The notes under the pieces: generated by a model
The model's input: the letters and a program-made list of their open reading frames with translations, nothing else
Told to the model about the DNA's origin: nothing
The model's database searches: none
Assembly (NCBI GenBank): GCA_002085265.1
Contig: NATI01000008.1
Span: 1-14,559 of the forward strand
DNA length: 14,559 bases
Reading direction: 5' to 3'
Source: Candidatus Omnitrophica bacterium 4484_49
GTDB taxonomy: Bacteria > Omnitrophota > Gorgyraeia > Kaelpiales > Kaelpiaceae
Made by a program: the position numbers and the translations under genes
Part shown: one piece after another, positions 1 to 7,114 of the stretch
Layout of the letters: each line of letters opens with the position of its first letter
Numbering within the stretch: the stretch's first letter is position 1

Positions 1-468
1 GTTACCAAAGTTCACAAAGGTGGTAAAAGCATATCCTTTAATGCTCTTGTCACTGTAGGAGATGGACAGGGAAAAGTGGGCATAGGCTTAGGTAAAGCCC
101 ATGAAGTTGCTGATGCCATCCGAAAAGGTATAAAAGAGGCAAAGAAAAGTATGATAAATGTACCTTTAAAAGGAACTACCGTTCCCCATGAAGTAGTGGG
201 ATGTTTTGGAGCATCTAAAGTTTTACTGAAACCCGCCTCTCAAGGTACAGGAGTTATCGCTGGAGGAGTAGTGAGAGCAATATGTGAAATGGCAGGTATA
301 AAAGATATATTAACTAAAGCACTTGGCTCTACAACTCCCGTGAATTTAGCCAAAGCAACGATAACTGCTTTATCTCAACTTCGGATATCTCGGGAGGTTA
401 AAATTGGTGAACAGGAAGAAGAACAAACTGTAAAAAATAACGAGGTAGGAGAAAATGCAGTTGCATGA
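1..468 (+). CDS. rpsE: 30S ribosomal protein S5, 5' end cut off by the window
   Basis: S5 of the small ribosomal subunit, which helps maintain decoding accuracy. The reading frame is open from base 1, so the true start lies upstream; 155 residues are visible. The visible part begins in the N-terminal RNA-binding region (VHKGGKSISFNALVTVG) and continues through GKVGIGLGKAHEVADAI and the C-terminal domain (GTTVPHEVVG, LLKPASQGTGVIAGG, LGSTTPVNLAKATI), all typical of bacterial S5. After the core comes an acidic tail of about 25 residues (EQEEEQTVKNNEVGENAVA) that ends inside the next gene. The stop TGA at 466-468 lies beyond the rplO start at 455, giving a 14-base overlap. The rpmD gene usually found after rpsE is missing. 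A GTG at 76 is internal and not the start. Confidence 0.97.
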   Translation, partial: VTKVHKGGKSISFNALVTVGDGQGKVGIGLGKAHEVADAIRKGIKEAKKSMINVPLKGTTVPHEVVGCFGASKVLLKPASQGTGVIAGGVVRAICEMAGIKDILTKALGSTTPVNLAKATITALSQLRISREVKIGEQEEEQTVKNNEVGENAVA

Positions 469-910
469 GATAAGAGCACCCAAAGGAGCAAACAGAGAGA
501 AAAAAAGGGTAGGAAGAGGCTCAGGTTCAGGCCTGGGTAAGACATGTGGACGGGGTATGGATGGGCAGAAGAAAAGAACCCACCCTGGAATCCGTCCTTA
601 TTTTGAAGGTGGACAGATGCCATTGGTACGGAGAATTCCTAAAAGAGGGTTTAATAACACCAGGTTTGCCACCGAATTTCAGGAAGTAAATCTTATGAAC
701 ATAAACATTAAATTTCAAGAAGGAGACAAAGTAACACCTGAAATTATGAAGGAAAAAGGACTTATACGCTATACTCATAAACCGGTAAAAATCCTGGGCA
801 AGGGTAATCTGGAAAAAACACTGGAAATTTCCGCTCATGCTTTCAGTAAAACTGCAAAAGAAAAAATTGAAGCCCGAGGTGGAAAAGCAATAATTATAAA
901 AAATGATTAA
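455..910 (+). CDS. rplO: 50S ribosomal protein L15
   Basis: L15 of the large subunit, 151 residues, the usual bacterial length. The N-terminal glycine- and arginine-rich extension is present (KRVGRGSGSGLGKTCGRG, about residues 18-34), followed by the hallmark stretch FEGGQMPLVRRIPKRGFNN (about 50-68). The C-terminal half ends in the expected pattern with HAFSKTAKEKIEARGGKA. The start ATG has a purine-rich ribosome binding site (aggtaggagaa, about 443-452) located inside rpsE, so translation of S5 and L15 is probably coupled. The 3' end overlaps secY by 8 bases. Confidence 0.97.
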   Translation: MQLHEIRAPKGANREKKRVGRGSGSGLGKTCGRGMDGQKKRTHPGIRPYFEGGQMPLVRRIPKRGFNNTRFATEFQEVNLMNINIKFQEGDKVTPEIMKEKGLIRYTHKPVKILGKGNLEKTLEISAHAFSKTAKEKIEARGGKAIIIKND

Positions 911-2246
911 CGCAATAGTTAACGTATTTAAAATCCGGGACTTGAGGAGAAAACTCCTTATAACTCTGGCTCTGATTGCTGTGTATAGAATAGGAGCATA
1001 TATCCCAACACCGGGAATAAATGGTCAGGCACTTTCAGAATTTTTTAAATCTCTGGCAGAGACTCCGGGTGGGAATCTGTTCGGAATTATAAACATGTTC
1101 ACCGGGGGAGCAATGCGAAGATTGACTATATTTGCTCTGGGAGTAATGCCTTATATATCAGCAGCGATAATCCTTCAAGTTCTCACCCCTGTGATTCCAG
1201 CCTTAGAAAAACTTGCTCATGAAGAAAGAGGAAGAGAGAAGATAAATCAGTGGACAAGATATCTGACAGTGGTGATAACAGCCTTTCAAGCGTTTTTCAT
1301 AGGTTTATGGCTTGAAAATTCAGAATACTTCCGGGGATATCAGATAGTGTTCAATCCTGGATGGGGATTCAGATTTTCCACCGTAATAACTTTAACTACA
1401 GGGACAATCTTCATAATGTGGCTCGGGGAACAAATTACAGAATATGGAATCGGCAATGGTATCTCAATTCTAATAACGGCAGGGATAATCTCACGTATCC
1501 CTGCTGCTCTTTATCAACTTTATCTTCTAACCGCACCTTTCTCTCCTGCAGGAGGACAGATAAAACCATTCACATTGATAATAATGGCAGTCATGCTGGT
1601 AGCAGTTGTAATTGCAGTGGTCCTGCTGACGCAAGGACAGAGGAGAATACCAGTCCAGTATGCCCGCAGAGTCATCGGGAGAAGAGTATATGGAGGCCAG
1701 AGCACATATATCCCTTTGAGAATTAATCAGGCAGGTGTAATTCCTATTATATTTGCTCAATCAGTGCTTCTCTTTCCAGCAACTATCGCAGGATTCTTTC
1801 CTTCTGAAACCCTACAGAGAATAGTATCTCTTTTTACACGGGGGAATCTGCTCTATTACATTCTTTACAGCGGACTGATAATATTTTTCAGCTATTTTTA
1901 TACCGCGATAATCTTCAATCCCACAGATGTGGCTGAAAATATGAAAAGATTTGGAGGATTCATCCCAGGGGTACGTCCAGGAAAGAGCACCGCTGATTAT
2001 CTACACTATATAATGGAAAGAATCACTCTCCCAGGCTCTATATTCTTGGCTGTGATTGCTATCCTTCCATCTATTATTTCCTATGCCCTCCACATACCTT
2101 ATTTGGTAGCCAGCTTCTTTGGGGGCACAGGTCTTCTAATTATCGTAGGTGTACTTCTGGATACTGAAAGGCAATTGGAGTCACAACTGTTAATGAGACA
2201 ATATGAAGGATTTATGCGGAAAGGAAGAATAAGAGGAAGAAGATGA
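903..2246 (+). CDS. secY: Preprotein translocase subunit SecY
   Basis: Channel-forming subunit of the Sec translocon in the inner membrane; 447 residues with about ten hydrophobic segments, as expected. Family landmarks include an N-terminal KIRDLRRKLLITLALIAVYRIG (about 10-31), the plug and second-segment region with MPYISAAIILQ (82-92), GIGNGISILI (182-191), the cytoplasmic loop QGQRRIPVQYARR (244-256) and the C-terminal ribosome- and SecA-contacting loops RFGGFIPGVRPG (349-360) and DTERQLESQLL (420-430). The start overlaps the end of rplO by 8 bases. There is no strong Shine-Dalgarno directly before it, so translation probably depends on coupling to L15. It ends in an ATGA junction with adk. 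Confidence 0.98.
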   Translation: MINAIVNVFKIRDLRRKLLITLALIAVYRIGAYIPTPGINGQALSEFFKSLAETPGGNLFGIINMFTGGAMRRLTIFALGVMPYISAAIILQVLTPVIPALEKLAHEERGREKINQWTRYLTVVITAFQAFFIGLWLENSEYFRGYQIVFNPGWGFRFSTVITLTTGTIFIMWLGEQITEYGIGNGISILITAGIISRIPAALYQLYLLTAPFSPAGGQIKPFTLIIMAVMLVAVVIAVVLLTQGQRRIPVQYARRVIGRRVYGGQSTYIPLRINQAGVIPIIFAQSVLLFPATIAGFFPSETLQRIVSLFTRGNLLYYILYSGLIIFFSYFYTAIIFNPTDVAENMKRFGGFIPGVRPGKSTADYLHYIMERITLPGSIFLAVIAILPSIISYALHIPYLVASFFGGTGLLIIVGVLLDTERQLESQLLMRQYEGFMRKGRIRGRR

Positions 2247-2920
2247 AATCAGGATATAATCTTATAATACTGGGACCACCAGGAGCAGGAAAGGGAACCC
2301 AGGCTGATCTCCTATCTAGAAAATATAAAATTATCCACATTTCCACAGGAGATATGTTTCGAGAGATTCTTAAAGATAATCAAAGTGAATTAGCGCAGGA
2401 GATAAAAATATACGTCCAGAAAGGAGAACTCGTGCCTGATAATTTAGTGCTGGAGATGGTGCGTAAACGATTACAGGAAGACGATGTGAAAAATGGATTT
2501 ATTCTTGATGGATTCCCGAGAACTAAAATTCAGGCAGAGGGACTGGATGAAATTCTTGATTCTTTAAATAGACAATTAGACCTGGCAATATATCTAAAAA
2601 CAAGTTACGAAACCATACTTGATAGACTTACAGGTAGAAGAGTTTGTCTTCATTGTGGAGCCAATTATCATATAAAATATTCTCCCCCCAAACAGGAAGG
2701 GATATGCGACAGATGCGGAGGAGAATTATATCAGAGGGAAGATGATAAAGAACAAACCATACGCAAACGTCTGGAAGTATATGAAGCTCAGACCAAAGAG
2801 ATTATAGATTACTATCAAAATAAAAATATTTTATTTACAGTTTCTGGTGATCTATCTGCTAAAGATGTATTAAAAAAAGTCGAAGAGCAATTATCTCAAA
2901 TAGAAACACAAGTAAATTAA
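2243..2920 (+). CDS. adk: Adenylate kinase, zinc-LID type
   Basis: Cytoplasmic enzyme converting ATP plus AMP to two ADP. The P-loop GPPGAGKGT is at residues 11-19, the AMP-binding STGDMFR at 34-40 and GFILDGFPRT at 85-94, with the LID following LTGRR (129-133). The LID has two CxxC pairs (C135/C138 and C155/C158), the zinc-binding arrangement of Gram-positive and many thermophilic enzymes; E. coli Adk lacks it. The 225-residue length makes this a long-form kinase, slightly above the usual 215-220. The start shares ATGA with the secY stop and has a purine-rich upstream site (aagaggaagaag). Placement between secY and map is the classical arrangement. Confidence 0.98.
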   Translation: MKSGYNLIILGPPGAGKGTQADLLSRKYKIIHISTGDMFREILKDNQSELAQEIKIYVQKGELVPDNLVLEMVRKRLQEDDVKNGFILDGFPRTKIQAEGLDEILDSLNRQLDLAIYLKTSYETILDRLTGRRVCLHCGANYHIKYSPPKQEGICDRCGGELYQREDDKEQTIRKRLEVYEAQTKEIIDYYQNKNILFTVSGDLSAKDVLKKVEEQLSQIETQVN

Positions 2921-3691
2921 ATGTTAATCATGGCTATACCTATAAAAACCAGGGAAGAAATAAGGATAATTCGAGAAGCCTGTAAAAGAGCCTCTCAGAT
3001 AATGGAGGCCCTTCAGGAAAAAATTACACCTGGTATTGATACATATACCCTAGATGAATTTGCGGAGAAGATGATTTCAAAACTTAAAGCCCAACCAGCA
3101 TTTAAAGGTTACCGAGGTTATCCTAAAACTATTTGCACTTCTATAAATCAAGAAGTAGTACACGGCATCCCCAGTAAAGGAAGGATTCTAAAAGAGGGAG
3201 ATATTCTCAGTATTGATCTGGGAGTGAAGTTTAGAGGATATTACGGAGATATCGCCGCTACATTCGCAGTGGGGAAAATATCACAGGAAGCAAAAAAACT
3301 TATCTCCACAACCAGAGAAGCTCTTTACGCTGGCATTTCCCAAGCATATGCCGGAAACAACTTAGGAGACATCTCCTATGCTATAATGAGTTGTGTGGAA
3401 GAAAGAGGTCTTTCTGTAGTCAGAAGATTTGTAGGTCATGGGATTGGTAGACAGCTCCACGAAGAACCAGAAATTCCCAATTTCGGATTCCCCGGACAAG
3501 GTCCGGAATTAAAAGCGGGGATGGTTTTAGCAATTGAACCCATGGTTAACGCTGGAGATTATGAGGTGGAAATTCTCCCTGATGGCTGGACAGCGGTCAC
3601 AAAAGATGGTAAATTATCTGCACATTTTGAACACACTATTTTAATTACAAACAAAGATCCGGAAATTTTAACAGAATTTAACTATGGCTAA
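2921..3691 (+). CDS. map: Methionine aminopeptidase, type I
   Basis: Removes the initiator methionine from nascent proteins. The five metal ligands are visible: D99 and D110 (LSIDLG and YYGDIAA), H173 (VGHGIG), E206 (AIEPMV) and E237 (HFEHTI). H81 in VVHGIPS and H180 match the substrate-site histidines. The length of 256 residues and the absence of the type II insertion indicate type I. The ATG at 2921 directly follows the adk stop with no recognisable Shine-Dalgarno. The ATG at 2930 (MAIPIKTREEI) is an equally good or better start by comparison with the family, so the first three residues are uncertain. The 3' end overlaps infA by 8 bases. Confidence 0.97.
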   Translation: MLIMAIPIKTREEIRIIREACKRASQIMEALQEKITPGIDTYTLDEFAEKMISKLKAQPAFKGYRGYPKTICTSINQEVVHGIPSKGRILKEGDILSIDLGVKFRGYYGDIAATFAVGKISQEAKKLISTTREALYAGISQAYAGNNLGDISYAIMSCVEERGLSVVRRFVGHGIGRQLHEEPEIPNFGFPGQGPELKAGMVLAIEPMVNAGDYEVEILPDGWTAVTKDGKLSAHFEHTILITNKDPEILTEFNYG

Positions 3692-3899
3692 AGAAGAACC
3701 GATTAGAGTGGAAGGAACGATACTGGAAACTTTACCCAATGCTATGTTCAGGGTAGAAGTTGAAGAAGGACATGTAGTGCTTGCTCATGTATGTGGTAAG
3801 ATGCGAATGCATTACATAAAACTTTTACCTGGAGATAAGGTTGTTTTAGAACTTTCACCCTATGACTTATCACGAGGGAGAATTGTTTATCGGAAGTGA
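3684..3899 (+). CDS. infA: Translation initiation factor IF-1
   Basis: IF-1 binds the A site of the 30S subunit during initiation. The 71-residue protein is a single S1/OB-fold domain with near-canonical sequence: LPNAMFRVEVEEGHVVLAHV, GKMRMHY, LLPGDKVVLELSPYDL and SRGRIVYR. The start overlaps the map stop by 8 bases. A cysteine (AHVCGKMR) occupies the place usually held by a serine or similar residue. Its position between map and rpmJ is the standard one. Confidence 0.97.
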   Translation: MAKEEPIRVEGTILETLPNAMFRVEVEEGHVVLAHVCGKMRMHYIKLLPGDKVVLELSPYDLSRGRIVYRK

Positions 3900-3907
3900 G
3901 GTGAATT

Positions 3908-4021
3908 ATGAAAGTAAAGGCATCAGTTAAAAGATTGTGTGATAAATGTAGGATAATAAAGAGGAAAGGTGTAATAAGGGTAATTTGCGTAAATCCCAAG
4001 CACAAACAGAGGCAGGGATAA
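3908..4021 (+). CDS. rpmJ: 50S ribosomal protein L36, zinc-binding form
   Basis: A 37-residue protein read directly from the sequence: MKVKASVKRLCDKC, then RIIKRKGVIRVICVNPKHKQRQG. Cysteines 11, 14 and 27 and histidine 32 form the C-C-C-H zinc ribbon of the C+ form of L36. Many bacteria carry a zinc-free paralogue, but this copy is the zinc form. The start ATG is preceded by gtgaggtg just upstream, which overlaps the infA stop. The gene lies 8 bases after infA and 15 bases before rpsM. Confidence 0.96.
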   Translation: MKVKASVKRLCDKCRIIKRKGVIRVICVNPKHKQRQG

Positions 4022-4036
4022 CACTGGAGGTAAGAG

Positions 4037-4417
4037 ATGGCAAGAATTGTAGGAGTTGATTTACCAAAAGAGAAGAGGATAGAAATAGCTCTAACTTATA
4101 TATTTGGAATTGGACGGTCGCGAGCGAAAGAGATATTAAAGAATACGCAAATCGATCCTGGTAAAAAAACAAGGGACCTTGCAGAGGAAGAGATCTCCAG
4201 AATTACCGAATATATCCAGAAAAACTATAAAGTAGAAGGAGAGCTTAAAAGAGAATTTCAGCAGAATATCAGACATCTAATGGAGATAGGTTGTTACCGA
4301 GGCATAAGGCATAAACTTGGTCTTCCTGTACGAGGACAGAGGACAAGAACTAACGCCAGAACAAGAAAAGGGCCCCGTCCAGGCATTGGAGCCAAAAAGA
4401 AAAAACGGGAGGGATAG
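4037..4417 (+). CDS. rpsM: 30S ribosomal protein S13
   Basis: S13 sits in the head of the small subunit and contacts the P-site tRNA and S19. The protein has 126 residues with MARIVGVDLPKEKRIEIALT at the start, the helix-two-turn-helix segment YIFGIGRSRAKEIL (about 22-35), the IGCYRGIRHKLGLPVRGQRT region and the basic C-terminal tail TRKGPRPGIGAKKKK that reaches toward tRNA. The start follows a strong ribosome binding site (ggaggtaagag, 4026-4036). Begins the alpha-operon part of the cluster, 4 bases ahead of rpsK. Confidence 0.98.
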   Translation: MARIVGVDLPKEKRIEIALTYIFGIGRSRAKEILKNTQIDPGKKTRDLAEEEISRITEYIQKNYKVEGELKREFQQNIRHLMEIGCYRGIRHKLGLPVRGQRTRTNARTRKGPRPGIGAKKKKREG

Positions 4418-4421
4418 TTAA

Positions 4422-4817
4422 ATGGCTCAAAGAAGAGGAACGAGAACAAGAAGGAAGAAAATCACAAGGCAGGTACCATTGGCTATCGCTCATATTCAGG
4501 CTACATTTAACAATACCATTATTACCATAACTGACCCTGAAGGAAATGTTCTGGCCTGGTCGAGTGGAGGAGTGGCTGGTTTTAAAGGGACAAGAAAATC
4601 CACTCCATTCGCAGCTCAACTGGCAGCAAATGATGTTGCTAAGAAAGCCATGGAGTACAGAGTGAAAGATATAATTGTATACGTTAAAGGTCCTGGTGCT
4701 GGCAGAGAAACTGCAATTCGGGCGTTACAGGCTGCGGGTCTCAACGTACGGGCTATAAAAGATGTAACTCCCTTACCACATAATGGCTGTCGGCCACCAA
4801 AAAAGAGAAGGGTGTAA
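4422..4817 (+). CDS. rpsK: 30S ribosomal protein S11
   Basis: S11 forms part of the platform of the small subunit near the mRNA exit. The 131-residue protein has the conserved core TFNNTIITITDPEGNVLAWSS, GFKGTRKSTPFAAQ, VYVKGPGAGRETAIRALQAAG and the C-terminal DVTPLPHNGCRPPKKRRV. The segment SSGGVAGFKG differs slightly from the more usual SSAGAVGFKG wording but keeps the glycine pattern. The ribosome binding site is gggaggg (4408-4414), inside the end of rpsM. The stop is followed at once by the rpsD ribosome binding site. Confidence 0.98.
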   Translation: MAQRRGTRTRRKKITRQVPLAIAHIQATFNNTIITITDPEGNVLAWSSGGVAGFKGTRKSTPFAAQLAANDVAKKAMEYRVKDIIVYVKGPGAGRETAIRALQAAGLNVRAIKDVTPLPHNGCRPPKKRRV

Positions 4818-4832
4818 AGGAGGTAAAAGGAT

Positions 4833-5459
4833 ATGGCAAAAGCAAGAGAATCTGTGTGTAGATACTGCAGAAGAGAGGGTACAAAATTATTTTTAAAAGG
4901 AAGAAGATGTCTTACTGATAAATGTGCCTTTGACAAAAGACCTTACCCCCCAGGGCAACATGGCAAAACCAGAATAAGGCATTCTGATTATGGTATAAGA
5001 TTACGAGAAAAACAAAAGGTGAAAAGAATATATGGTGTAACTGAACGACAGATGAAAAAATATTACAAGGAGGCAAGTAGAAGAAAAGGAGTCACAGGTG
5101 AAACCATGCTTCAACTTCTGGAAAGACGCCTGGATAATGTTATATTTAGATTGAATTTCGCACTCAGCAGGGCCCAGGCAAGACAGATTGTCGATCATGG
5201 ACACATATACGTGAATGGGCGCCGAGTTAATATTCCTTCTTACCTTGTAAGACCCGGTGATCGCATTACCATTAAGGACAGAGACGCCTCTCGCAATCTA
5301 ATCAAAGAAAACTTAGAGTTATGTGAAGATAGACCGATTCCTGGATGGCTGGAGTTAAATAAAGAAAAACTGGAAGGAATAGTAATATCTCTCCCTACAA
5401 GGGAGGACATAGTAATTCCTGTTCAGGAACAGTTAATAGTAGAATTCTATTCCAGATAA
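4833..5459 (+). CDS. rpsD: 30S ribosomal protein S4, zinc-binding form
   Basis: S4 is a primary 16S rRNA-binding protein that nucleates assembly of the small-subunit body and, in some bacteria, represses its own operon. The 208 residues include an N-terminal zinc site (C9, C12, C26, C31 in CRYC...RCLTDKC), as in Thermus S4 and unlike E. coli S4, and the PYPPGQHG loop (37-44). The S4 RNA-binding domain follows (LERRLDNVIFRLNFALSRAQ, then HGHIYVNGRRVNIPSYLV, about 96-139). A perfect ribosome binding site, aaaggaggt, lies at about 4816-4824. No S4-type operator structure can be asserted from inspection. Confidence 0.98.
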   Translation: MAKARESVCRYCRREGTKLFLKGRRCLTDKCAFDKRPYPPGQHGKTRIRHSDYGIRLREKQKVKRIYGVTERQMKKYYKEASRRKGVTGETMLQLLERRLDNVIFRLNFALSRAQARQIVDHGHIYVNGRRVNIPSYLVRPGDRITIKDRDASRNLIKENLELCEDRPIPGWLELNKEKLEGIVISLPTREDIVIPVQEQLIVEFYSR

Positions 5460-5471
5460 GGAGGGCTGAAT

Positions 5472-6497
5472 ATGGGCGTAAGAATGAGAGACTTTGCAAT
5501 GCCTGTAAATATCGAATTAGATGAAAAGAGTTACTCTGCTACTTATGGGAAATTTATAGCTCAACCATTTGAAAGGGGGTATGGTATAACAATAGGCAAC
5601 TCCTTGCGCAGGGTGCTTCTTTCCTCTATAGAGGGCAGTGCAGTAACAGCAATCAAAATAGCTGGCATTCAACATGAGTTTGCCACCATACCAGGTGTAT
5701 TGGAAGATGTACCTCAGATTATAATGAACATTAAAGGATTAATTGTACGCTCCCATTCCCGAAGCCCTCGGACGATAATTCTTAAAGGTGAGAAAAAAGG
5801 GGAACTAAAAGCCAAGGATATACAGACAGATGATACTGTGGAGATAATAAACCCAGAACATCATATTGCTACCTTGACCGATAATACCAAACTGGAAATC
5901 GAGATGGAGGTGACTCGAGGAAGAGGCTGGGTGCCTGCTGAACGTAACAAACGTGAGGGAATGCCCATAGGAGTAATTCCTGTGGATTCTTTATTCTCTC
6001 CGGTAAAAAAAGTGAATTTTCAGGTCGAAAACACCCGCGTAGGAGCAATTACTGATTACGAAAGATTAATAATAGAAATCTGGACCAACGGAAGTGTGGA
6101 ACCTAAAGAAGCACTGGTATATGGTGCTTATATCCTCCAGAGACACCTGGATATATTTACAAAATTTGTGGAAGTTGTGGAAGAAGAGGAAGAAGAGGAA
6201 GAGAAGAAAATTGATGAGGAATTAATTAAAAAAATGATCACACCGATTTCAGAGCTGGAATTATCGGTAAGAAGTGCTAATTGTCTGAAGGAAGCAAATA
6301 TCACTCTTATCGGTGAGCTCGTTCAACTCACAGAGCAGGAATTGCTTCAGCATCGAAATTTCGGAAAGAAATCCTTAAATGAACTTGTGGAAATTTTAAA
6401 TAATATGGGACTTTCTTTCGGTATGGAATTACCTGAAGAGGCCAAGAAAATTATAGAGGAGGCAAAGAAAAATGCGGCATCGCAGGAAGAGATCTAA
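5472..6497 (+). CDS. rpoA: DNA-directed RNA polymerase alpha subunit
   Basis: Alpha dimerises to start polymerase assembly, and its C-terminal domain contacts UP elements and activators. Of 341 residues, the N-terminal assembly domain covers roughly 1-235, with ERGYGITIGNSLRRVLLSS (34-52) and KKVNFQVENTRVG. A linker with eight consecutive glutamates (237-244) leads to the C-terminal domain (about 258-318). The DNA-contacting residues equivalent to E. coli R265, N268, C269, G296, K298 and S299 are all present (R267, N270, C271, G298, K300, S301). ATG at 5472 has a good site (aaggaggg); M5 or M10 could also serve. The 3' end overlaps rplQ by 26 bases, an unusually long overlap for this junction. 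Confidence 0.98.
   Translation: MGVRMRDFAMPVNIELDEKSYSATYGKFIAQPFERGYGITIGNSLRRVLLSSIEGSAVTAIKIAGIQHEFATIPGVLEDVPQIIMNIKGLIVRSHSRSPRTIILKGEKKGELKAKDIQTDDTVEIINPEHHIATLTDNTKLEIEMEVTRGRGWVPAERNKREGMPIGVIPVDSLFSPVKKVNFQVENTRVGAITDYERLIIEIWTNGSVEPKEALVYGAYILQRHLDIFTKFVEVVEEEEEEEEKKIDEELIKKMITPISELELSVRSANCLKEANITLIGELVQLTEQELLQHRNFGKKSLNELVEILNNMGLSFGMELPEEAKKIIEEAKKNAASQEEI
6181..6198 (+). repeat. Tandem 9-base purine repeat in the rpoA linker
   Basis: Two perfect copies of aagaagagg lie inside an all-purine run that covers 6179-6210 on the plus strand. The repeat encodes the glutamate run of the RpoA interdomain linker. One repeat unit is three codons, so slippage by a whole unit would change linker length without breaking the frame. 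Confidence 0.8.
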
Positions 6498-7107
6498 ACT
6501 TGGCAAACCTCAAGATCAGCGGAAGGCATTGATTCGGAGCTTGTTAACTGCTCTGGTCAATGAAGAAAAAATTCAGACCACTTACCACAGGGCAAAAGAG
6601 GTTTCCCGGTGGGCAGATAAACTTGTAACCCTAAGTAAAAGAGGAGACATCCATTCCCGAAGATTGGCTTACCGTTGGCTTCAAAACAGGGAGCTGGTCA
6701 AAAAACTTTTTGACGATATCGCTCCCAGATTTAAAGAGATAAATGGAGGATATACCAGGGTAGTCAAGACGAACAATAGGAAGGGAGACAATGCTTTAAT
6801 GGCGGTTATTGAATTCACAAAAGTAAAAGAAGAAATAATAGAGGAAAAGAAAAAACAGAGACTTTTGCGGAGAGAGAAAAGGAAAAGGCAACTGGAAGAA
6901 GAGAAGCCTCCTGAGGTAGAAGAAGTAAAAGTCGAGGAGATAAAGGAAGAAAAGAAAAAAGCCAGGAAAAAAGTTGAACCTGCAGTAAAAAAAGAAGAGA
7001 TAGAGAAAGAGCCAAAAGAAGAAGAAAAAGAAGAACAGAAAAAGGAAAAATCCAAAGGCTTCCTCTCAGGCCTTAAAGACTTTATGAAAAGGAAAAAGAA
7101 TCCCTGA
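6472..7107 (+). CDS. rplQ: 50S ribosomal protein L17 with a long charged C-terminal tail
   Basis: Residues 1 to about 117 are a complete bacterial L17: MRHRRKRSKLGKPQDQRKAL, LLTALVNEEKIQTTYHRAKE, then the ending GGYTRVVKTNNRKGDNALMAVIEF. Ordinary L17 stops close to this point. Here the frame continues for about 94 more residues that are almost entirely Lys, Glu and Arg (such as KKKQRLLRREKRKRQLEEEK) and end in a short amphipathic basic stretch, GFLSGLKDFMKRKK. The tail looks like a long charged helix or disordered segment; its role is unknown. The start lies inside rpoA and is supported by ggaggcaaagaaa just upstream. The gene ends 7 bases before the aminotransferase start, so the metabolic genes are probably cotranscribed. 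Confidence 0.95.
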   Translation: MRHRRKRSKLGKPQDQRKALIRSLLTALVNEEKIQTTYHRAKEVSRWADKLVTLSKRGDIHSRRLAYRWLQNRELVKKLFDDIAPRFKEINGGYTRVVKTNNRKGDNALMAVIEFTKVKEEIIEEKKKQRLLRREKRKRQLEEEKPPEVEEVKVEEIKEEKKKARKKVEPAVKKEEIEKEPKEEEKEEQKKEKSKGFLSGLKDFMKRKKNP

Positions 7108-7114
7108 ATAAATA

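Noticed and set aside
4401..5470. S4 autoregulatory pseudoknot in the alpha-operon leader
   Set aside because: The gaps before rpsM, rpsK and rpsD are too short for such a leader, and I see no matching structure.
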